Assembly (NCBI GenBank): GCA_017413085.1
Contig: JAFPVC010000027.1
Coordinates: 1-55,358, forward strand
DNA from: Prevotella sp.
Lineage (GTDB): Bacteria > Bacteroidota > Bacteroidia > Bacteroidales > Bacteroidaceae
Length of the DNA: 55,358 nucleotides
Direction: 5' to 3'
The stretch's first letter is position 1; each line of letters begins with the position of its first letter. A program made the translations under genes and the position numbers. Shown here one piece after another: positions 15,929-24,238 of this stretch. The notes beneath the pieces are model-generated. The model was given only the letters and a program-made list of their open reading frames with translations. It did not search any database and had not been told where the DNA came from.

Positions 15929-17212
15929 ATGAACAAGAGCAGGATAACATCTTTTGCGATTGCACTGACCGCCCTCTCTCTCTGGGGAGGTGCGGCACAG
16001 GCCCAGCAAAACGACCAGCGACTGAACAAAGGCATTACCGATGCCTCATGGTATAAGAAGGCAGCGAAGAGCGCACCGTCGTTCCGTGACTTCCTCAAGC
16101 GCAGGAAAACAGCCGTAAACAACTGGCTCGCCATTCCAACCAGCGCACTGCAACCCATCACCATCAAGGCCTTTGCAACGGCTGAGCAACGTGCCGGCAC
16201 TCGCCACGTGATAATACGCGAACACCAGTTTCTTAACGACAGCGGCTACAACAACGGTGGCTTCGACCTCGGCATTGGCACACCCGACCACGTTATCGCT
16301 GCCATTGCAGGCGACATCATCGACAGCTATGCCACGCAGGCAGCCATCAAGGGCATCGCAATCGACTCGCTCGCAGTCAACGTAAAGCAGACTGGTCGCA
16401 GCATCGGTGACTGGGGCATCGACTACACCATATATATAGATTCACCTGCATCTGACGCACAGCTCGAGGAACTGCGTCTGCTTGCCGAGAAGAACTCACC
16501 ACTGTATCAGTTCTCACTGCAGGCTAACAAGGTGGAGACCACTATAGAATATACCCGCACACCAGAGGAACTGGAGATACCTCCAACGTATCAGCCAGGT
16601 CTGCGCGAGTTCATCGAGTGGGAGATTAAGAAAGGCGAAGGAAACAAGAAGCTCCGTGAGAGCGGACAGCGTCCTGACCGCAGCAAGTTTGGTGGCTATG
16701 CCTACGACTACCCATACTCACGCAAGAACGAGTTTACGCCAGCACAGAGCGACAGCTACCTGAGTCCAGACGGACCATCAGCGTTCATCAATCCTGCAGC
16801 AGGTGTGACAGTGGTACAGGTGCGCCACCACCGCGTAATACAGGATCATCCACAGATATTCGGCGGTAATGACCTTGGTGCCACGGCAGTGGAAGCCCAC
16901 ATCGGACTGCTCGGCTCATGCTTCACTCACGTGGCAGAGGGCACTGCAGCACGCAATAAGATACCTCTCGACACCCTGAAGGTATCGCTCACCGCAGAAC
17001 TGGACCCACGTGCCGGTCGCAAAGGTTTTGAGAATACACCGCTCTATCCTACGAATATAAAGATGAAGGTGGTAGTAAGCAGCCCACGCGACGAGGCAAC
17101 CATCCGTCAGCTTGTAGAAGACACCGAGAAGGGATGTCCTATCTACAACCTCGTAACACGCGCACAGACCCTCACCGGCCGAGTAAAGCGCGTAACGGCA
17201 AGCAACAAGTAA
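15929..17212 (+). CDS. Secreted tandem OsmC-like protein (paralogue 1)
   Basis: The 427-residue protein has a signal peptide (ALTALSLWGGAAQAQ) and two OsmC/Ohr-like halves. The first (about 75-210) keeps the fold pattern (GTPDHVIAAIAGDIIDSYAT, SPASDAQLEELRLLAEKNSP) but lacks both redox cysteines. The second (about 290-420) has Cys331 in LLGSCFTHV and Cys403 in KGCPIYNL, matching the peroxidatic and resolving cysteines of OsmC/Ohr. Those enzymes reduce organic hydroperoxides, usually as cytoplasmic dimers of single domains. Here one chain could form a pseudo-dimer with one live site outside the cytoplasm. The gene has a Shine-Dalgarno AAAGGAG and sits alone under the tandem operator. Peroxidase activity is inferred. 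Confidence 0.85.
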   Translation: MNKSRITSFAIALTALSLWGGAAQAQQNDQRLNKGITDASWYKKAAKSAPSFRDFLKRRKTAVNNWLAIPTSALQPITIKAFATAEQRAGTRHVIIREHQFLNDSGYNNGGFDLGIGTPDHVIAAIAGDIIDSYATQAAIKGIAIDSLAVNVKQTGRSIGDWGIDYTIYIDSPASDAQLEELRLLAEKNSPLYQFSLQANKVETTIEYTRTPEELEIPPTYQPGLREFIEWEIKKGEGNKKLRESGQRPDRSKFGGYAYDYPYSRKNEFTPAQSDSYLSPDGPSAFINPAAGVTVVQVRHHRVIQDHPQIFGGNDLGATAVEAHIGLLGSCFTHVAEGTAARNKIPLDTLKVSLTAELDPRAGRKGFENTPLYPTNIKMKVVVSSPRDEATIRQLVEDTEKGCPIYNLVTRAQTLTGRVKRVTASNK

Positions 17213-17242
17213 GAAATATCAAAATACAACTTGATAAAGATA

Positions 17243-17286
17243 AATAAAGGCAAGAAATGACATGGAGTTCATTTCTTGCCTTTATT
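17243..17286. terminator. Terminator after double-OsmC 1
   Basis: An 18-base perfect stem (17243-17260 with 17269-17286) around CATGGAGT, ending in a T-rich run. Confidence 0.85.
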
Positions 17287-17325
17287 CTTGTTTATACAAA
17301 AAGATATGTTTTTTATAATCATTTC

Positions 17326-17356
17326 TTTGTTTTCTCAAGAAAAAATCGTAACTTTG
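17326..17356 (+). promoter_or_regulatory. Promoter of the DUF2442 gene
   Basis: TTTG (17326-17329), 19 bases, TAACTTTG (17349-17356). Confidence 0.8.
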
Positions 17357-17460
17357 TGGCAAATAAAGAAACTATTCCAAAGATATTTGAATATTTCGGT
17401 TTTATATTTTACTTCTACTCCAATACAAATATAAAAAAGAAAATATAAGGAGGGGATATT

Positions 17461-17712
17461 ATGGAGAGAATCTATATAACGAAAGCTGAGAACGCAGGTA
17501 ATCTGAAAGTTTGTCTGACATTTAGCGATGATACACAGCAAACAATTGATGTGGGAGGTTTTATACGCAATCACCCCCATCCTCAGTACAACAAGTATCT
17601 AAACCCACGCAGTTTCAACCGTTTTACAGTGGAGAATGGCAATGTCGTGTGGGGGAAAAACTGGGACTTGATGTTTCCAATCGAACAATTGTATGTTGGA
17701 AAAATAGAATAA
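17461..17712 (+). CDS. DUF2442 domain protein
   Basis: An 83-residue protein with the DUF2442 layout: a short N-terminal strand (NLKVCLTFSDDTQQTIDV), then SFNRFTVENGNVVWGKNWDL, and a C-terminal FPIEQLYVG. Many DUF2442 genes sit beside DUF4160 partners in toxin-antitoxin-like pairs, but no DUF4160 gene is present here, so this one is solitary. It has a standard promoter and a strong ribosome site (AAGGAGGGG). Its function is unknown. Confidence 0.85.
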   Translation: MERIYITKAENAGNLKVCLTFSDDTQQTIDVGGFIRNHPHPQYNKYLNPRSFNRFTVENGNVVWGKNWDLMFPIEQLYVGKIE

Positions 17713-17843
17713 CCTTTGTATCAACAGCTAAATTAAAATCTGCAAGTAAATTGAGTAGGACGGAGTCTTACGAGGCGTTATTCATGATGTTTCCTGCTCT
17801 GTTTTGTTACCATAAGTCTTGTGTCGTTTGTTAGTAAACAGAA

Positions 17844-17886
17844 TAAAAAAAGTCCCTTCTTGTCTTTAGGCAGGAAGGGACTTGCT
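17844..17886 (-). terminator. Terminator of hsp20
   Basis: AGTCCCTTCTTG pairs with CAGGAAGGGACT over an 8-base loop; on the minus strand it runs into TTTTTTTATTC. Confidence 0.85.
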
Positions 17887-17899
17887 TATCATGATGTCT

Positions 17900-18322
17900 T
17901 TATGATATCTCTATGGATTTCGTGACCTTTGGCTTAGGTTCTGTCTTTGGCATGGTGATGGTCAGTATGCCGTCTTCCACCTTAGCTGAAATCTGGTCTT
18001 TCACAACATCGTCAGGCAACGTGTAGTTCTGCTCGTAGTTTGAATAGCTGAACTCGCGTCGTAGGTAATGGTGGTGCTTGTCCTCATGCTTGTGTTCAGC
18101 CTTGTTTTCAATGGCGATTGTAAGATTACCCTCGTCGTTGATGGCTACTCGACAAAATTCCTTTTTGATGCCAGGAGCTGCCAGTTCCATGGTGTAGGCT
18201 TTTTCACTCTCCTTGACGTTGACTGCAGGTGCTGTACTGTTGGCACGAGGCATGAAGTCTGTTTTCAAGAAATCCTCAAATGTAGTTGGCATCCAACTGT
18301 TCTGAAACATTACTGGTAACAT
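17900..18322 (-). CDS. Hsp20/alpha-crystallin small heat-shock protein
   Basis: A 140-residue small heat-shock protein. Residues 30-140 form the alpha-crystallin domain (YTMELAAPGIKKEF, LTIAIENK, a YLRREFSYSNY loop and the closing ISAKVEDGILTITMPK). These holdases bind unfolding proteins without ATP. I start at ATG 18322, after a strong AGGAGGT; a TTG two codons earlier is unlikely. The histidine-rich KHEDKHHHY insert is a local peculiarity. No heat-shock operator can be assigned with confidence; TGTCAGTATGTCAG about 120 bases upstream on the coding strand is a candidate repeat. Confidence 0.93.
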   Translation of the reverse strand: MLPVMFQNSWMPTTFEDFLKTDFMPRANSTAPAVNVKESEKAYTMELAAPGIKKEFCRVAINDEGNLTIAIENKAEHKHEDKHHHYLRREFSYSNYEQNYTLPDDVVKDQISAKVEDGILTITMPKTEPKPKVTKSIEIS

Positions 18323-18551
18323 AATCAATACCTCCTAATTATATTTTAGTTAAACATGTTGTTTTTTATAGCCTTGCCTGTTGCTTTGGCTTTCGCTATA
18401 CATAAGGCAATTACCGTTCCCGTCCATGCCTTGCTGACATACTGACACGTCGCCAGGACAGCTTGGCGTCTATTTTAAACTATTATAAACTTTACTGCCA
18501 TTTCATTAAACTATTTTAAACTATTGCTGTCCGATAAAAATCGGGATTTGA

Positions 18552-18793
18552 TTAATTCTGTTGGTTAACTGCCTGTAAATAGGCATTCGTCTTGTAATTC
18601 TCATAATTGGGCCCCTCTTTTTTCGGAAAGAGCTCCAACTGTGGCGAGGTATCGTCCTCTTGACTCCGGTTTTGAATGCTTCTAAGCCATTGTCCTTCGG
18701 GTAGATTCAAGAAGTTGTAGAGGTTGATGTAGGAGTTGAGCAGGATATGCACGACTGTCATGAGATTGGACAAACTCCACTTGCGTTTTGTTA
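18552..18793 (-). pseudogene. C-terminal scrap of a probable transposase
   Basis: The minus strand reads VTKRKWSLSNLMTVVHILLN, then YINLYNFLNLPEGQWL and SPQLELFPKKEGPNYENY before stopping at 18552. Its look (a WS.SNL..L. helix followed by a polar tail) is that of a transposase C-terminus, but I cannot name the family. Its upstream side ends abruptly where the double-OsmC relic begins, near 18794, so an insertion followed by deletion probably made the junction. Confidence 0.45.
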
Positions 18794-19089
18794 CTTGCTT
18801 GCCGAGCAAAACTCTCCGCTCTATCAGTTCTCTATACGCGCCCACAAGGTGAACACCGTGCTGGAATACCACAAGAGTGCCGACGAACTGGTGATACCTC
18901 CCACATACCAGCCAGGACTGCGCGAGTTCATAGATACAGATGCGCGTAATCATCAGCAGTCCGCGCAGCGAGGCAGAGATACGCCAGCTGGTGGCAGACA
19001 CGGAGAGGGGCTGTCCTATCTACAACCTCGTAACCAACGCACAGGAGATAAAAGGCCGCATAAAGCGAGTGACGGCCTACTTGAAATAA
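18794..19089 (+). pseudogene. Relic of a fourth double-OsmC gene
   Basis: Two pieces survive. The first (from 18794) reads LLAEQNSPLYQFSIRAHKVN to PPTYQPGLREFI and matches the end of domain 1 of the 15929-17212 protein. The second, in another frame from ATG 18940, reads MRVIISSPRSEAEIRQLVAD to RGCPIYNL and ends at 19089, matching the end of domain 2. The signal peptide, most of domain 1 and the stretch with the first cysteine are lost, and the pieces are out of frame. It is the nearest relative of paralogue 1, not of the 31-33 kb pair. Confidence 0.88.
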
Positions 19090-19105
19090 CAAATAAAATA
19101 CTACT

Positions 19106-19159
19106 TTTTCGGAACGTAATCCAAAAAAGACATGACTTTTTTGGATTACGTTCCGAAAA
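19106..19159. terminator. Perfect 24-base palindromic hairpin
   Basis: Bases 19106-19129 pair perfectly with 19136-19159 across a 6-base loop. It lies 16 bases after the relic's stop and directly upstream of the next promoter. It probably began as a terminator of the lost gene, or may now act as an operator. Confidence 0.65.
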
Positions 19160-19160
19160 G

Positions 19161-19192
19161 TTTGCATATTCCATAAAAAATTATTAACTTTG
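19161..19192 (+). promoter_or_regulatory. Promoter of the DUF4143 ATPase
   Basis: TTTG (19161-19164), 20 bases, TAACTTTG (19185-19192). Confidence 0.8.
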
Positions 19193-19218
19193 CCGCAGGT
19201 AATGAAAAAGGTAATTGT

Positions 19219-20346
19219 ATGTTTAAGAGAATATTACAGAAGGAAATCCTTGACAGGTGTTTCAAAAATAAGGCAATAATACTGCTTGGAGCAAGGCAAG
19301 TGGGCAAAACGACCCTGCTCAAGAATATCATTCAGGAGCAGAAAGAACTGGTTTCTTATCTGAACTGTGACGACCCGCAGACGGTGTCGGCACTGACAAA
19401 CCGTAATCTGAATGAACTGCGGATGCTTGTAGGTGCGAACAAGATGATTGTCATTGATGAGGCTCAGAAAGTGGATAATATTGGAATAACAATAAAACTT
19501 ATTGTTGACAACATGCCCGACGTACAGGTCATAGCCACGGGCTCATCTGCCTTTGAACTGCGCAACCGACTTAACGAGCCATTGACAGGAAGGAAATTCG
19601 AGTATCAGATGTTTCCTATTTCCACTGCCGAGATTTACCAGACCAATGGTTATCTGGAAGTGAAAAAACAGTTGGAGTCGCGACTTATATATGGTTCATA
19701 CCCTGACATCCTGAATCAGGGGAACGACCCAAGGGAATTGCTGCAGATGCTTACAGATAGTTATCTGTATAAGGATATTCTGGCTACGGACAACCTGCGG
19801 AAGCCTGACCTGCTCGACAAGCTGTTGCGTGCCCTGGCTTTCCAGGTAGGATCAGAGGTCTCGTATAATGAACTGGCCCAGACGATAGGCAGTGACAGCA
19901 AGACCGTGGAGAGATATGTTGAACTGCTTGAGAAATGTTTTGTGATATTCAGACTTAACGGTTTAAGCCGCAACATGCGCAACGAACTGAAAAAATCAAA
20001 GAAAATCTATTTCTGTGACAATGGCGTACGTAATGCCGTAATACAGCAGTTTGCCGCTGCCGACATACGCAACGACATGGGTGCGTTATGGGAGAATTTC
20101 TTCATAACCGAAAGGATAAAGTTCAATCATTACAGGCATCACTACTGCAACATATATTTCTGGCGTACGAAAAGCCAGCAAGAGATAGACTATATAGAGG
20201 AAGTCGACGGCATGTTCACCGTCTTTGAGATGAAATGGAACCCGAAAAAATCAGGTACGAGCATCCCGAAATCTTTCCTTGACTCATACCCAGTAGCCTC
20301 CACCGCCATTGTCACCCCGGAGAACTACATGGAGTACCTGATGTGA
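19219..20346 (+). CDS. AAA_14/DUF4143 family ATPase
   Basis: The 375-residue protein has Walker A GARQVGKTT near residue 24, Walker B KMIVIDEAQKV near 75, a sensor-like VQVIATGSSAFEL, then the DUF4143 region (DLLDKLLRALAFQVGSEVSY, VERYVELLEKCFVIFRL) with a winged-helix look. Its end (YFWRTKSQQEIDYIEE) carries residues like those of a PD-(D/E)XK nuclease fold. The family is abundant in Bacteroidetes and its role is not established; DNA-related or defence functions have been suggested. It is a single-gene unit with its own promoter and terminator. Confidence 0.93.
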   Translation: MFKRILQKEILDRCFKNKAIILLGARQVGKTTLLKNIIQEQKELVSYLNCDDPQTVSALTNRNLNELRMLVGANKMIVIDEAQKVDNIGITIKLIVDNMPDVQVIATGSSAFELRNRLNEPLTGRKFEYQMFPISTAEIYQTNGYLEVKKQLESRLIYGSYPDILNQGNDPRELLQMLTDSYLYKDILATDNLRKPDLLDKLLRALAFQVGSEVSYNELAQTIGSDSKTVERYVELLEKCFVIFRLNGLSRNMRNELKKSKKIYFCDNGVRNAVIQQFAAADIRNDMGALWENFFITERIKFNHYRHHYCNIYFWRTKSQQEIDYIEEVDGMFTVFEMKWNPKKSGTSIPKSFLDSYPVASTAIVTPENYMEYLM

Positions 20347-20390
20347 GCCTGCTGATTAATTTCGATTTTTAATCTACATTTACACAAAGA

Positions 20391-20422
20391 AACACGGGAC
20401 ACATCAACGTGCCCCGTGTTTT
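20391..20422 (+). terminator. Terminator of the DUF4143 ATPase
   Basis: ACACGGGACAC pairs with GTGCCCCGTGT (one mismatch) and is followed by TTTCTTATT. Confidence 0.75.
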
Positions 20423-20464
20423 CTTATTGTAAATATGCAGATGAAAAAGTTTTATTGTTCTACC

Positions 20465-20725
20465 AGTAATTGAAGAATTGAAAAGTTGAAGGGTTGAAGA
20501 ATTGAAGGGTTGAAGAATTGAAGAATTGAAGGGTTGAAGAATTGAAGAATTGAAGGGTTGAAAAATTGAAGGGTTGAAAAATTGAAGAGTTGAAGGATTG
20601 AAAAATTGAAGAGTTGAAGGGTTGAAAAATTGAAGAGTTGAAGGATTGAAAAGTTGAAGGATTGAAGAATTGAAGAGTTGAAGAATTGAAGAGTTGAAAA
20701 ATTGAAGAGTTGAAGGATTGAAAAA
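20465..20725. repeat. Octamer tandem repeat, about 32 copies of TTGAARRR
   Basis: About 260 bases consist of an 8-base unit varying among TTGAAGAA, TTGAAGGG, TTGAAAAA, TTGAAGAG and TTGAAGGA. Both minus-strand frames read through it as low-complexity Phe/Asn/Ser/Leu/Gln and are not real genes. The same unit, in the other orientation, occurs at 33498-33536 in the leader of a double-OsmC gene. Confidence 0.9.
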
Positions 20726-20731
20726 ATAAAA

Positions 20732-20768
20732 AATCCCATGCCAGACTATATGCAGTCTGCATGGGATT
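20732..20768 (-). terminator. Terminator of the GH31 gene
   Basis: AATCCCATGC pairs with GCATGGGATT, with an inner stem AGACT/AGTCT. The minus strand runs into TTTTTTATTTTTT. Confidence 0.85.
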
Positions 20769-20789
20769 CCTCAATCTTTATTCCTTATA

Positions 20790-23036
20790 TTAATACTTCT
20801 TTTCCTCAACGCGGTTCCAGTCTATCCACTGTGTTGACTGTGCCACCGGCACGGTCTTGATGCTCTGGCCTTTCTTCACCAGTATGACTACCGGCAGGTG
20901 GCCGCACTCTATGTTGTGCCATCCGGCAGTGTATTCGCGCCCTGTCTGATAATCCACCCAACTGTCTTTGCCCGGCAGATATACCTCGCGCGACTTGCCG
21001 TCCTCAAGCATCGGTGCCACGAGCATCTTCTCGCCGAAAAGGTATTCGTCTTCCACGAGCCATGCACCCGGGTCGTCGGGATAGTCGAGCAGCAAGGCAC
21101 GCTGCATGGGCAGTCCCTCGGCGGCACATTTCTTCGCTTCCTCATATACGTATGGCATGAGGCGGTATTTCAGTTCGGAGCACTCGCGGAAGTAGTCCAC
21201 GAACTTCTCGTCATACAGCCACGGCTCTGTTTCCACGCCATGTACTCGGCTGTGACTTGTCAGCATACCATATGGCAGCCAGCGGCGGTATAGGTTCTCA
21301 GGACTCTTGGTCACGAAGCCGCCTATGTCGTTTGACCAGAAGGAGAAGCCCGACAGGCCTATCGACAGTCCGCAGCGCAGCGAACCGAGCATTCCGGTGT
21401 TTGTCGTTGCGGCATCGCCACCCCAGTGCAGCGGGTAACGCTGGCTGCCTGCCCATGCCGAGCGTGCCCAGATTATGCCCTCGCCGTTGGTGCGCTTGAT
21501 AACGTCGTATGCGGCCTTGTTGTAGCGCAGCGGATAGAGGTTGTGCTCATACAGTCCGGTGCGCCCGTTGCTGTAAACACCGTTAAGGTATGGACCTGCC
21601 TCGCCGAAATCCACCTTTATCACAGCCACGCCCTGGCGCAGCAGTCCCTCCAATTGTCCCTGATACCAGCTCACGGTCTGCGGGTTGGTGAAGTCGAGCA
21701 CGGCATCCTCGAAGGGCAGACCGCCACCGGCATTCTTCACAGCCAAGCCATTGTCCACGAGATAGTCGAAGAAACGGTTCTTCGGTGTGAAGTATGGCAG
21801 TTGCCACAGGCAGGTATGGAATCCGTCTTTCTTCAGGTCGCTCAGCATACGCCGTGCATCCTTGAAATTATGGCTGAACTGGTAGTCGCACTGCCAGTCG
21901 GTCTCAAACCATCCTGTGTCGAAGTGTATCACGTCGCACGGTATCTTCTTGTCGCGCAGTTGCTTTGCCACACTGCGTCCCTCATCCTCCGTGAAGTATG
22001 ATATGCGGCTCTGCCACAGTCCGAAGCTCCACAGCGGCGGTGTCTCTGGTCTGCCCACCAGCGAGGTGTATTCGCCGAGTATCTCTTTCGGTGTGCCGAG
22101 CATGAGGAAGAGGTCTGCCGTCTCGTCGGCCATGAACAGTCGCGTGCTGCCTATGTATGAGTTGCCGAAATCGACGGTGACGGGTGCTGCCGTATGCATG
22201 AACACGCCATAGCCGCGGTTTGAGAAATAGAACGGTATGGGCTTATACATATCGGGGGTCTCAGGTCCCTGCGGGTCTGTGACGAAGAGGTTGAGCTTCT
22301 GCCCAGCCTTGTTCAGCGGCGTGGCAGACTCACCGCAGCCATATATGCGTTCGCCGGGTTTCAGGCTGAACACCGGTTCTATCATCCTGCCGTTGTCCTC
22401 GCCGCGCTTGATGAAGAGGAACGGCTGTGTCTTCACCTGTGTGGAGTCGTTGTCTGACAGATGGCGCGTGCGTGTCAACTCCTTGCCCTGCGCATCCTTT
22501 ACGATGATGCGCCACGGGTATTGCTGTATCTCTATGCTGCCGTTGGCAGATGTCAGTGTGTATCCTTTCTCGCTCTTTGAGCATCGCCACGCGCTCATGT
22601 CCACCGCCGGCTGCTGCACCAGTATCACTTCGTCGGAATTGTCCTTGGGCTTTGCCGGACTGGTATAGAAGCGCAGCCTCACCGTGCGGCTGTTCACTGG
22701 CTCTATGCGAAACTGCAACTGCGGACTTTGGTCGTATGCCGGACCGGGGAAGTCGAGATTCTGAAGTGGTGTAATCCAGTATCCGTTGGTGTTGAAAGCC
22801 TGTCGCGCATGCATCTCGTGGCGGCTCCATTGCAGCGTGCCGGTGCCGGTGGCGGCATCGAAGCTGACCAGCGAGTCAGCGCAGAACACCGTGTTGGTGG
22901 GTTGCATGAAACGCTGGCTGATGTCGTCAGACTGTGACAGCAGGTATGGTGCGCCCGAGGCAGAGTTCTGTGCCACAGCACTGTTGGCATACACCAAGCA
23001 TGTCAATACGATGATTTTTGATAGTCTTTTGTTCAT
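20790..23036 (-). CDS. GH31 glycoside hydrolase, alpha-xylosidase/alpha-glucosidase-like
   Basis: A 748-residue secreted enzyme. After the signal peptide (RLSKIIVLTCLVYANSAVAQ) comes the beta-sandwich domain, then the GH31 barrel starting around PPLWSFGLWQSR. The nucleophile is Asp476 in IKVDFGE and the acid/base Asp541 in HWGGDAATT; the arrangement is closest to YicI-like alpha-xylosidases. It should release alpha-linked xylose or glucose from oligosaccharides in the periplasm. I start at ATG 23036; the ATG 30 bases earlier would lengthen the signal region without need. It is monocistronic, with a promoter 270 bases upstream and a large hairpin in the leader. Substrate is uncertain. Confidence 0.93.
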   Translation of the reverse strand: MNKRLSKIIVLTCLVYANSAVAQNSASGAPYLLSQSDDISQRFMQPTNTVFCADSLVSFDAATGTGTLQWSRHEMHARQAFNTNGYWITPLQNLDFPGPAYDQSPQLQFRIEPVNSRTVRLRFYTSPAKPKDNSDEVILVQQPAVDMSAWRCSKSEKGYTLTSANGSIEIQQYPWRIIVKDAQGKELTRTRHLSDNDSTQVKTQPFLFIKRGEDNGRMIEPVFSLKPGERIYGCGESATPLNKAGQKLNLFVTDPQGPETPDMYKPIPFYFSNRGYGVFMHTAAPVTVDFGNSYIGSTRLFMADETADLFLMLGTPKEILGEYTSLVGRPETPPLWSFGLWQSRISYFTEDEGRSVAKQLRDKKIPCDVIHFDTGWFETDWQCDYQFSHNFKDARRMLSDLKKDGFHTCLWQLPYFTPKNRFFDYLVDNGLAVKNAGGGLPFEDAVLDFTNPQTVSWYQGQLEGLLRQGVAVIKVDFGEAGPYLNGVYSNGRTGLYEHNLYPLRYNKAAYDVIKRTNGEGIIWARSAWAGSQRYPLHWGGDAATTNTGMLGSLRCGLSIGLSGFSFWSNDIGGFVTKSPENLYRRWLPYGMLTSHSRVHGVETEPWLYDEKFVDYFRECSELKYRLMPYVYEEAKKCAAEGLPMQRALLLDYPDDPGAWLVEDEYLFGEKMLVAPMLEDGKSREVYLPGKDSWVDYQTGREYTAGWHNIECGHLPVVILVKKGQSIKTVPVAQSTQWIDWNRVEEKKY

Positions 23037-23120
23037 ATTGTTTAGTTTTATGGTTTGAATATTCATTGTTTACGTTTAGATATTGTTCTATAAATCAACT
23101 TTGGTATGCCACTTCGTGGC

Positions 23121-23254
23121 AGAAGGTTTAGCTCGACGGCCCGAAGGGGAAAGTCAAATCATTCAAATCTGTTCAAATCGTTCATTAATTTTTGAGTGAT
23201 TTGAGTAAATTTGAACGATTTGGCTTTCCCTTCGGCCGCCGAGCTAAACCTTCT
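23121..23254. repeat. Large imperfect inverted repeat in the GH31 leader
   Basis: Two arms of about 60 bases (23121-23180 and about 23195-23254) pair with few mismatches. Both begin AGAAGGTTTAGCTCG on their own strand and continue through GAAGGG and CAAATC. A short hairpin flanks each arm (GCCACTTCGTGGC on one side, TCGCCGAAGGCGA on the other). It lies between the GH31 promoter and its ATG, so it would be transcribed as a long hairpin in the leader. Confidence 0.8.
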
Positions 23255-23298
23255 CGCCGAAGGCGATAATAAATAGAAATACCCTTTAGTATCATTTC

Positions 23299-23329
23299 CA
23301 AAGTTACACATTTTCTGTGATTCACCAAA
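23299..23329 (-). promoter_or_regulatory. Promoter of the GH31 gene
   Basis: On the minus strand TTTG (23326-23329), 19 bases, TAACTTTG (23299-23306). It implies a leader of about 255 bases. The remaining 23330-23547 stretch shows no gene. Confidence 0.75.
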
Positions 23330-23548
23330 ATATCTCTCCGTAAAATCAACCCATTCGAAACATAATGACCCTTTTTTCTTACAATATGACACTTTGAAAG
23401 ATTATCCGGCTTTTAGTTTTACAGTCAGAAAAAGGATTCTCCATATTACGACTTTTTTCGTTACGAACTTTTTCGTACAGTCTAATACATGTGTCCCTTA
23501 ACTCCTCTTAACTCCCCTTAACTACAAAACTAAAAAAACTACAGAACA

Positions 23549-23586
23549 AAAGAGAGCGGGCAACCGAAAGGTTGTCTGCTCTCTTA
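23549..23586 (-). terminator. Terminator of the C_GCAxxG_C_C gene
   Basis: AAGAGAGC/GCTCTCTT and inner CAACC/GGTTG stems around GAAA; it begins at the stop codon and is followed by TTTGTTCTG on the minus strand. Confidence 0.75.
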
Positions 23587-24213
23587 AATCTTTACATCCT
23601 CAAACCTGACGGTCGACAGCTCTATGTCGCCGTTGTTATACAGCACCTCGATTACCTTCTGTATGGCGCAGAGGTTGCAGCCGTCGCAACGGTCGAAGTG
23701 GTATTTACCGTAGATGTCGCCGCACTTCACCGTGCCCTCCTGCTTCTTCAGAGCCTCAAACACCTTGGCTGCCATCTCCTGGTGGTGCTTCTTGTCGCCG
23801 CTGGCATAATAGCCCAGTGCCATGATTGCACCGGTGAGCGCACCGCACGTGCCTTCGCCAAACGTGTGGCCTATGCCGCCTGAGAAGGAGTCGGACATGC
23901 CACGCAGCTGCTTCTCAGTAAACAGCGGCCCCTGCGCTCCCTGCGGCACGCCGAGAGTGGCGCAGATAGCAGTCAGCGAGAGCGATGCGCAGCCGTAGTG
24001 CTGTCCATAGCGTGATTCGAGCTGCCGCTTCGCCTCAGCCTTCAGCGAGTCGAGCGAACTGTGGCGGCTCACGGCCTGGAATACCGACGGGAATGCCCGC
24101 CGTAGCGAGTCGTTGTCGGTGGCAAGGCGCACCGTGTCGGCCTTTATGTCGGCTGCCTGTGCCTGTGCAGGCAGGAATCCCAACAGTGCTATCAGTAAAT
24201 CTCCTTTCTTCAT
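23584..24213 (-). CDS. Secreted C_GCAxxG_C_C family cysteine-rich protein
   Basis: The 209-residue protein has a signal peptide (LLIALLGFLPAQAQA) and the family pattern: Cys75 in YGCAS, Cys123 in GTCGALTGAIMALG, and a C-terminal cluster Cys164, Cys176, Cys179, Cys182 (KCGDIYG, RCDGCNLC). The family is thought to be redox-active or metal-binding, but no reaction is established. Secreted versions would act in the periplasm. It stands alone under a perfect ATACC-N8-GGTAT site, placing it in the same proposed regulon as the double-OsmC genes. That context supports a thiol-redox role, by inference. Confidence 0.86.
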   Translation of the reverse strand: MKKGDLLIALLGFLPAQAQAADIKADTVRLATDNDSLRRAFPSVFQAVSRHSSLDSLKAEAKRQLESRYGQHYGCASLSLTAICATLGVPQGAQGPLFTEKQLRGMSDSFSGGIGHTFGEGTCGALTGAIMALGYYASGDKKHHQEMAAKVFEALKKQEGTVKCGDIYGKYHFDRCDGCNLCAIQKVIEVLYNNGDIELSTVRFEDVKI

Positions 24214-24238
24214 TGCTGTCTCCTTTCTTTACACGGTG

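Noticed and set aside
15625-16200. 191-codon minus-strand frame across the double-OsmC 1 promoter
   Set aside because: It spans a strong promoter region and the antisense of a signal peptide; no protein character.
18552-19001. 149-codon minus-strand frame taken as one gene
   Set aside because: Only its last 80 codons look like protein; the first part is antisense to the double-OsmC relic.
20452-20774. Two long minus-strand open frames (95 and 104 codons) rich in Phe, Asn, Ser, Leu and Gln
   Set aside because: They are translations of the TTGAARRR octamer repeat; both frames are open only because the unit has no stop.
21426-22001. 191-codon open frame antisense to the GH31 gene
   Set aside because: Contained in the GH31 coding region; composition is typical of an antisense shadow.
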